Assembly: GCA_905250075.1 (NCBI GenBank)
Contig: CAJNOP010000087.1
Coordinates: 473,628-537,627 of the forward strand
Direction of reading: 5' to 3'
Length of the DNA: 64,000 nucleotides
From: Rotaria sp. Silwood1
Lineage: Eukaryota; Rotifera; Eurotatoria; Philodinida; Philodinidae
Position numbers and translations under genes: made by a program. The notes beneath the pieces were generated by a model. It was given only the letters and a program-made list of their open reading frames with translations, was not told the origin of the DNA and did no database searches. Positions 56,845 through 64,000 of the stretch are shown here, piece by piece; within the stretch, counting starts at the first letter, position 1; every line of letters begins with the position of its first letter.

Positions 56845-57874
56845 TTAGCATTCATTATTTGCAGTAAGTAAAGACACTGAAGCTTGTTCCAATTTCAATT
56901 CAAACTCGCCTTCTCCACTATACTGATGTGTTCGAACATACCATGTACCCTCAAATTGATTATTATTTGCATTCCAAATCAATTGTATAGTCGATGTATG
57001 GCCGAGATTTTGTTGTGGGTCGCCTGTTCCTGCTTCGTATTTCTGCGTTAGAGCCAGTCGGAGAGTTTCCGGAGAAAAGATACCATCGAAAATAAAACTA
57101 CCGACATCATCTGTTCCTTGACCAGTAGTTTTGCCTAAGAAACGATCGAACGTGAGTGGTACTTGATAAGGTCCATGCCATTTGTTATATTGATAATATC
57201 GAAAAGACCAAACACCTGTCTCAAAAGGATACCTTTCATCTTTGTCATGTGTTACAAAATCTTGACGAATAAAATCTTCATTCACTTGTGATGGTTTGCC
57301 ACTCATGCATTGATCGCAGTAAGTCAGAATTATACATAGTATTATGCCCACCATCACGATTACAATAAATATGGAAAAAAGTACTGCAATAGGTTCACAT
57401 CCATCAGAAAAACATAGTGTTGAACCTTTACCAGAACCTAAAATATCAATAGAACACATATAAGTTTCAACATGAAACCAATCATTGACACAGTTAGAAT
57501 GAGTGTTACTGATCATGATGGAAAGAAAGTGACTGATCTTGATTGATTTTCTGCATTGCTATTTACATCTCAAATGAAAATATTTTTAACATACATATTA
57601 TCATTCAATAGTTGCCTTTCAAATATTGTAAAAGTCGACTTTCCATCTGAAAAATATTTTCATATAAGGTTCAAATGTCAACATCTTATGCCAATAAAGA
57701 TAAGCCAGCTTTCTCCGTCGTTATTCGAAACACTCACTCGAATTATAACTTACGTCTGCTACTTCCACGACTGCTACTACTGCCACCACTTCCTCCTCTT
57801 CCTCCACCACCTGGACATTGAACGACCATTATCAGTAGAACCAAGATAAGAATTAGGTGTGTTGTGATATACAT
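56845..57874 (-). CDS. Secreted/single-pass membrane protein with Gly/Ser linker and beta-rich C-terminal domain
   Basis: Exon 1 (57754-57874) and exon 2 (56845-57437) join in phase through donor GTAAGT and acceptor TTTTAG, giving 237 residues. Exon 1 encodes a signal peptide (MYITTHLILILVLLIMVVQC) followed by a Gly/Ser-rich linker of about 20 residues. Exon 2 begins with STLCFSDGCEP, a strong transmembrane helix (AVLFSIFIVIVMVGIILCI), and then a domain of about 150 residues starting GVWSFRYYQYNKWHGPYQVP with DDVGSF, NLGHTSTIQLIWN and FEGTWYVRTHQYSGEGEF. The alternation suggests a beta-barrel or beta-sandwich. I do not know the family. The exon 2 frame stays open into the intron, so a model starting at 57516 is possible, but it would lack the signal peptide. 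Confidence 0.66.
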
Positions 57875-60800
57875 CGTTTAATCTTGAACAAAGTGTCATT
57901 TGTATAGATCTTTCATTAAGCATGATAGTTGCAAGTGAGTACATAAAATGGAAACTGGAACAACAATGAATGTAACTCAATACGACTTAGTCACAACGGT
58001 CTGATATGTGACGCTAAGAAATGGATAGAATCTTTGCCAAATTATTGAGTCTCACAAAAAACAAAAGAAACTTGTGTAAAAAGACTTAATAATGAACGAT
58101 TAAAAAGAATTCATAAGAAAATGAGAAACAATAACTTTTCGATGAGCAGTTGATTACATATTATGGATTTTCTGTTCTTCTTTTTATATAAACAAGAGTT
58201 TAAAAAAGTATTTATAATTAATCGATTGCATTCTGCTTACATAGATAGTTGTCTCTTGAGCCATATTTACTGCTTCGAATATTCGTTGAATAGCTAAAAT
58301 TTTCATTAAGATGTATGAATTTTTTGATGGATAGACGCTAGAGTTGCTTTTCTGCTGTTAATTATCAAAAGAAATTACTAAACATCACTGAGTTTCTGCA
58401 TATGGATGTAGTATGTATTGACACTTGAACACCCAGTTCTAAGATTCAGTTCAGAAAAAAGCCTTATGTTAACATGATCTTTTTATTTCTACTCAAGTCC
58501 GACTATACATCATTATTTTGAGCTTATATGAACATGATTTACCTGAGTCTAACCATTTATTTCAAATAGCCGTTATGACAGATATGTATACAGGTGGTCA
58601 TGATCGCGCTAATCTTTTATTTACAGAGTTAACACTGTTTTTAGTTAGTATCTATTAGAGTCTAGGAAAAAATATGATTGCTGTGGCAGTTTTTTTCTTA
58701 AGATGTAGAGTATATTCATTAAAGAAAAATATTTTGTACAATCTTTATAAGATTGACATGTGAAATACAATAGAACCATTTTTAGTTTGTGTTAAAATTT
58801 CTTGCAAGTTGCTCATGATCTGTGATGAAGTCAAACATCAGAAAATATCTGCTGTAGTGCATGATAAGAACCAAAAGATCACATTGCAATCAAGTTGAAT
58901 AGAGAATCAATAGGAATCGCTTACCGCCTGCTGAAATCACTCGAAATTATTTGCACAGTTAGAAAGAAAATGGTTCATGAAGAAAAGAAGGCAGAGATAG
59001 TTTCATAAGTCAACAGATGGTGCTAAAAGTACAATTGCTTGCTCGTTCGATCACTTGCTTTAATGAGCAATATAGAAAAGCAAGTGTATCGTAGAAAGAA
59101 AGAAAAATTCATCACCACTTCATATTTAATTATTCATCTGTTCCTGTTACTGTTTCAATGTATACCTTTCTCTGTCTCGATATCTATCTCAATGCTTTTT
59201 TTCAATCTTCATCAAATCGAATGGTCTGAGATTCAATAAATGAATGACAGGATTATTGTCGTTCTAGTTATAAACATTATCTTTATAATGAGAATGTGTA
59301 GATACTCAAGAAAAATAAAAACTAGGTCATTTTGACCCCATCGGAACTGAATGAAACATACCGAAATTTAGCAAAAGTTTTAGAAGAGATAATCGGAAAA
59401 TAAATGATATCACGGGTTCAGACAGAAATGAAGCATGCAAGAGAACGTGGTCGTTGTAATAGATAATAAAAAACTGATTTCTTCGGAAAAAAAATGCTAT
59501 CAACAGAAAAAAACAAATACTTTTTCTCTATGTTGTTATGATCGGTCTCTCTACGGCTCGTATCCTTTTCTATGTCGCTGAATCACGTGGTCGACAAGAG
59601 ACACGAATATGTCAGCGTCTCAGACTATCGATGGAGTTGTGGATTATTCTGAACTTTGAGGCACTGTAATATAAGAAAAAAATTCTTGTGTTCTGGTCGT
59701 ATTTTGTTGATGATCAGCTTCTGTATGCCATAAATAAAATTGCTTTTGATTAGCATGTTTGACACACCACATGAGCACAAAACAGAAAGCGTAAAAAAAG
59801 AGATTGAAGAAAAAAGCTTGATAGCACAGCTCCAAAGGAACTGAAATGTGGATGTTACGTATATCCTTCAACCTTATTATCCTAATACATCATCTGTAAA
59901 CTGAAAAATTTCTTGCCGACTATAGCTGTTTTTACTAATAATCGATGACAAGAGCGAGAATTTATTATTTATTTCTACATAAAAAAAAACAGAAAATGTC
60001 TTTTTTCGTTTGAGAGCATCCGATTTCATTTATAATTGTTGCTATGTACTCGATCATAGTCATTTTTTTTTTCTTTTATTTTAATTTGAAATTACTATTA
60101 TTTTTTCACCATCGACTATTTCATGAATAAGACTATTACAATAATGCAGTTTATATACGTTAGCAGCTCTTGCTACACTTCTATATATCTCAGTCAATCC
60201 ATAATTGATGATATATTTTACTTTTCAAACTGATAAAAAGATCGAATCATGCTTCTCATGTTGATTATATGAGTGCTATGACAGATTAATATGTATATTA
60301 CTATTCTTCATCTATGATTTTTAACGTACAAGTTTTATATTCTAAAAAAAGTCACCGATTACACTATTAAGAACTTTAACAAATACTATTTTCTTTGAAA
60401 ATATACGTGAGTTTCACAAAAGAAGAACTATCAATAAATTGATGGCAACTAATCGACTTTGACGATCGGAAGATGTCATATTCATAATATTGGTGCTACA
60501 CTATAATAGATACTACGTGTGAATATCAAGTACACTTATGATTATCCAACAAGTGTTATTATATTCACATATTTCCTAAAAGCCAGTTTCATTATATGTA
60601 GAATTCTCACATTTTAAACATTTTGATTTATCCACTACCCAATGACTTCGTTATCATTATGAAGCCTTGTAGAGACATTTTTTTTCTCCCCCTAATTCGA
60701 CTCAGAGGAAACTTCAAAAACAATTTATTACACATTGACGATGTTTAATACATTTCTAAATAACGTTCTCAGCCTCGAATACAATCATCAAGCGATTAGA

Positions 60801-61240
60801 TGACACTATTGATGTTTATCTTATCAAAAAAATTCTACCAAGAAGAAAATTATTTGCACTGCGATAGATCGAAGTGTCTCATATCAAACACATCTTATAT
60901 TTCCGAGATTCAATATGATGAGCAACATCTTCTGAAATCTCAATATCTCGGATACAAAGCCTCTTATTTGACTGATCAACTATCGCAAAAATATCACGAA
61001 TCAACGAGAAATCGAACTCTTCATCCACTGGTATTTAACAGGGTATAGGTGAATAGGTTAATTCATGATAAATAAAGATAGTACAATTACTAATGAAAAA
61101 CAATACAAATCAGTATGTATGTTAAAAGAAAATTCGTCATTAACTATTAAAACTACAAAAAGCTACCATGCATGTGAAAGCATGCGCTAAATAATGGTTG
61201 AAAGAACAAGAATTTTTATAGACGCCTTCATCAATTTATA
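57875..61240. other. Long gene-free region
   Basis: Small frames at 59039-59239, 59644-59871 and 60800-61048 have no domain, codon bias or splice partners. A 35-bp piece of the ATATACGTGAGTTTCACAAA repeat lies at 60385-60421. Confidence 0.45.
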
Positions 61241-61281
61241 GGCCGTGGGTGGAGAGGAAGAGAAGACTCACATCCACACCC
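61241..61281. repeat. TGTGGG/CCCACA hairpin 10 (short)
   Basis: GGCCGTGGGTGG, about 14 purines, then ACTCACATCCACACCC. Inverted arms, strongly decayed. Confidence 0.42.
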
Positions 61282-62045
61282 AAATTAGAATCACTGATTA
61301 AGAAAATATGATAATATATTGTCACTTCACTGATGAGAAGATTCGGTGGTCTGATTTTGTCAAAAATTGAGGTTTACAACGTGATATTCATGATTTTTTT
61401 GAAGCAAAAAAAGACGACAACATTTAGATGCAAACTCAAGAGGGTATTCAACATTAATTTGTCGAGTAGCATCGAATTACAAATAAAAATAAGTCTTGTA
61501 GAAAGTATAATCAAAATTATTTGCATAGATTAAGCAAGGACATATTAGCAACTTTGGCATAATAATTCAGCATAATGACAAAAAACTTTTTTTTCATGAG
61601 GTAAACATTCAAAGTACCCGAAAATAGTACGATTCTCGATTGATGATGTCAAAAAATGTTTGTCTGATTTTAAGGTGTTCATGACACTTATTTCTTAAAA
61701 TTAAAGGCATTTTTTTAACAACATTCATAGAGAATTCTATAATTTAAGATACCTTGTACATTATATAAGCTCCTCCAGCACAGATGATTGATACTTTCCC
61801 GTTTTGTGTGACATGGATGGCAGGATCATTTTTCCTTTCTTTTTGCTTTATTTTCATTCGTTTCTTGATTGGATGATTTCTGAGAAAAAAAAGCAATCAT
61901 TCTGCATCGCTTACACAGCTTTTTCGAATATTTTTGTTTTTTTCATTCGTTTTCTTCCAATACATAGATTTTTCTAAACAACATAAACATCTACTGTCAA
62001 CACTAGACTAAAATATTCTGCTAAAACTATTAAATAAATCACTTG
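61282..62045. other. Upstream region of the RING-finger gene
   Basis: No supported feature. Confidence 0.4.
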
Positions 62046-62738
62046 ATGTCTGCTCGCAAGTCTGTAGGTATTTCTTTTTATAAAATATGCCAAAATATCT
62101 AGGAACTTTGTTTCTATTAGAATTACAACAGAAGTACAAACAAAAATCAAATTAGTCCAATAAAATCAACAGCTGAATTGGACTACCTTGACTCAACTAG
62201 AGTTTGTGGTGATGAGCGATACACCGAACTAAGTTGTGTATTAATCTGTAGCATTTGTCAAAATATTCTCTGGAAACCTGTTGCTTGTGTTACTTGTGAA
62301 AATGCTTTTTGTCGTGGATGCATTCAAACATGGGCTAACAAACAGAAGCAGCCTAGACAAGTAACATGTCCATTCAATTGTATGTTCCAAGAAAAACGAG
62401 CTCCACCTATTCTGAACATTTTATTATCTAAACTTCGAATTTATTGTGTCTATGCTCCAAATGGATGTGGACAAGTTCTTTCATATGATGCTCTTGAAGG
62501 ACATGAACAAACATGTCAGTATGAACGAACACCATGTCAGATTTGTCAAAAACCTGTATCACATCGTGATCAAAATGACAAACATGAACTTCGTCAATGT
62601 TTCAAGGAAATATATGATAGAAATCCGGATTATGTGCAAGTACAATTTATCAAGCTGTTGGATGTTATTGAAACCAGTCAACGACGTATCCAAGCACTGG
62701 AAAAATTACTTGGTATTCGATCACAAGAAAATAAATGA
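62046..62738 (+). CDS. RING/TRAF-type zinc-finger protein, probable E3 ubiquitin ligase
   Basis: The main exon 62121-62738 follows the acceptor TTTCTATTAG. It has no in-frame ATG before the RING, so a start upstream is needed; ATG at 62046-62063 (MSARKS) with donor GTAGGT and a 57-bp intron joins in phase and is my best guess. The protein has about 211 residues. The RING reads CSIC ... CVTCENAFCRGC ... CPFNC: in NRDP1-like proteins the third pair is CEHAFC, so the zinc-binding His is Asn here. A TRAF-type finger follows (YAPNGCGQVLSYDALEGHEQTC, then CQICQKPVSHRDQNDKHELRQC), and a short C-terminal coiled coil (LLDVIETSQRRIQALEKLL). Poly(A) signal AATAAA at 62803-62808. Substrate unknown. Confidence 0.75.
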
Positions 62739-63331
62739 ATAACCAATATGATTATAAAACAATGCTTTTTTTTATATAGACACCTCAGTTTTGATATTCC
62801 ACAATAAAAAGATAATGTTATTATATTTTCTGTTTTATGATGATTATTCGAAATATCCATTACAATATTAATCTTTTGTTTTTATCATCAATTTTCTATT
62901 ACTAGGTCGATTTCATTAATAATAGAGATCGTAAAATATAGACTAGTTCATCAAAATACAAACAAAAGTTCGATTAAATTTTTGACTAACTAAAAATTGT
63001 CAATAAAGAATTTCACCATTGCCATAACTTTGTATTTTTCTCAACTGATGAAATATTAAGCTTATACTTACAGTGGCAAGATAAATAGCTGTACCTTGCG
63101 GACTGAGCTGAGCTCTCAAGGAGTAGAAGTCGAATTAGGCAGACTTGAGTATTTCTTTGCTTAATGCTGCCTGTTAACAATGAACAAAAATTCAATTAGT
63201 TGTTCAAATTTATTTTCACAGAATGTGACTTTGTATAGAAAGACATTTTTTCTTTAAATCATAATATAAAATTAATCATGTATTTAGAAATTCAAAGTAT
63301 TATTATTGTTGGCACGTATAGATTTAGATGA
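62739..63331. other. Convergent 3' flanks of the RING and prominin genes
   Basis: Contains AATAAA for the RING gene (62803) and TTTATT at 63209-63214, a possible minus-strand poly(A) signal for prominin. No gene. Confidence 0.45.
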
Positions 63332-64000
63332 TTAATTCAATCGTTTATAGACACAAATACCAAAAATAGAAAAGCCAACCGTAACTATAAACATAAAGAA
63401 GAAAACATTCAGCCATAGACCATTCAATGAACTACCCATTTTATGACATATCAATTTATCCGTTTTGTAAATTATAGCTAACGGTAAAGGACAACTGTCA
63501 AGTGTTGATTCAAGTACTTTCTTGACATAATTTTTGAACTAAAACAAAAGAAAAATTTTCAAATCGTATTCATTTATATTACTATCTATAAACAAACTTC
63601 GTCAATAGTCGAATGCACAAGATTTGGTGATAATGTTGCATTTGAATTACTGATATTTCCAAAGAATTTATTCATTGTAATTAAATTTTTATCAATATCT
63701 TGAGCTATAACAGAAACATCTGATCGATTGGCTTGATTAATTAATTGTATAAGTAAACTTCTATCGGAAGAAATATCAATATCTCCAATAGATTGAATAA
63801 ATTGATTAAATACATGTTCACTTAATGTATTCATCATATCCTTAACATCATCATCCAATACAGACCAATAATTTTCAAAAATTTTTTTACTAAAATGTAT
63901 ATGATTACGACAATCACTAACTACATCAGTTACTGTTCTATTGATTTCAGAAGTATAATAAGGCATAATATTCGATTCAATTAATTTATCTACATCATTC
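63332..64000 (-). CDS. Prominin-like membrane glycoprotein, 3' exons only
   Basis: The terminal exon 63332-63538 (68 codons plus stop) and the preceding exon 63598-64000 (running off the window) join in phase through donor GTTTGT and acceptor GTTTTAG. The internal exon is part of the second large extracellular loop, helical and with sequons (NRTVTD, NRSDVS, NATLS). The last exon has VLESTLDSCPLPLAIIYKTD, then a final transmembrane helix (WLNVFFFMFIVTVGFSIFGI) and a short tail KRLN. This arrangement (amphipathic helices, a Cys-containing turn, the fifth TM, a short cytosolic tail) is that of prominin/CD133, a cholesterol-binding protein of membrane protrusions and cilia. The N-terminal part lies beyond position 64000. 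Confidence 0.72.

Noticed and set aside
60800..61048. 82-codon plus-strand frame
   Set aside because: No domain, splice partner or poly(A) signal; not distinguishable from chance in this composition.

Overview
The window looks like a TE-rich, gene-sparse stretch of an animal nuclear genome, most likely a bdelloid rotifer (inference). The evidence is: AT-rich DNA; metazoan genes (SMC1, eIF2-gamma, prominin, a rhodopsin-like GPCR) split by 50-100 bp GT-AG introns; an ADP-ribosyltransferase/LRR fusion; and many interstitial tracts of TGTGGG/CCCACA, the hexamer reported as the telomere repeat of bdelloids. A run of 100 N at 43174-43273 marks a scaffold join. No tRNA, rRNA, CRISPR or prokaryotic-style operon was recognised.

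Layout. 1-6.5 kb: a two-exon glycosyltransferase-like gene (+) and a TTAA-flanked piggyBac-type MITE. 6.5-14.3 kb: a complete 19-exon cohesin SMC1 gene (+); its three long introns (5, 11, 16) all carry transposon-derived sequence (two fold-back elements and a hAT MITE with 8-bp TSD), while the other introns are about 50-100 bp. 14.3-20 kb: gene-free, repeats and relics. 20.3-21.5 kb: a CRAL-TRIO/Sec14-like lipid-transfer gene (-). 22-26 kb: repeats, two related stem-loops, another TTAA MITE and an AT-rich element. 26.0-29.5 kb: a decayed non-LTR retrotransposon with a 10-bp TSD, and a second non-LTR tail at 32.9-33.2 kb. 34.7-35.4 kb: two fold-back elements next to an intronless GPCR (35.5-36.5 kb), followed by a tandem GPCR C-terminal relic. 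38-45 kb: gene-free, with the assembly gap. 45.9-48.6 kb: eIF2-gamma (+), 8 exons, whose G3 motif reads DCPGQ instead of DCPGH. 51.0-54.8 kb: an ADP-ribosyltransferase/LRR gene (-) cut by a complete 2.1-kb piggyBac element with an intact transposase. 56.8-57.9 kb: a secreted/single-pass membrane protein (-). 62.0-62.7 kb: a RING/TRAF-type zinc-finger protein (+). 63.3-64 kb: the 3' end of a prominin gene (-) running off the window.

The host genes appear unrelated in function. The main theme is mobile and palindromic DNA: piggyBac, hAT-, Mutator- and TTAA-type elements, non-LTR copies, at least five long fold-back elements, and about ten hairpins whose arms are G-rich TGTGGG-like on one side and C-rich CCCACA-like on the other. 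The most notable observations are the precise TTAA insertion of piggyBac inside an otherwise open ART-LRR reading frame, the telomere-motif hairpin family, and the catalytic-histidine substitution in eIF2-gamma.
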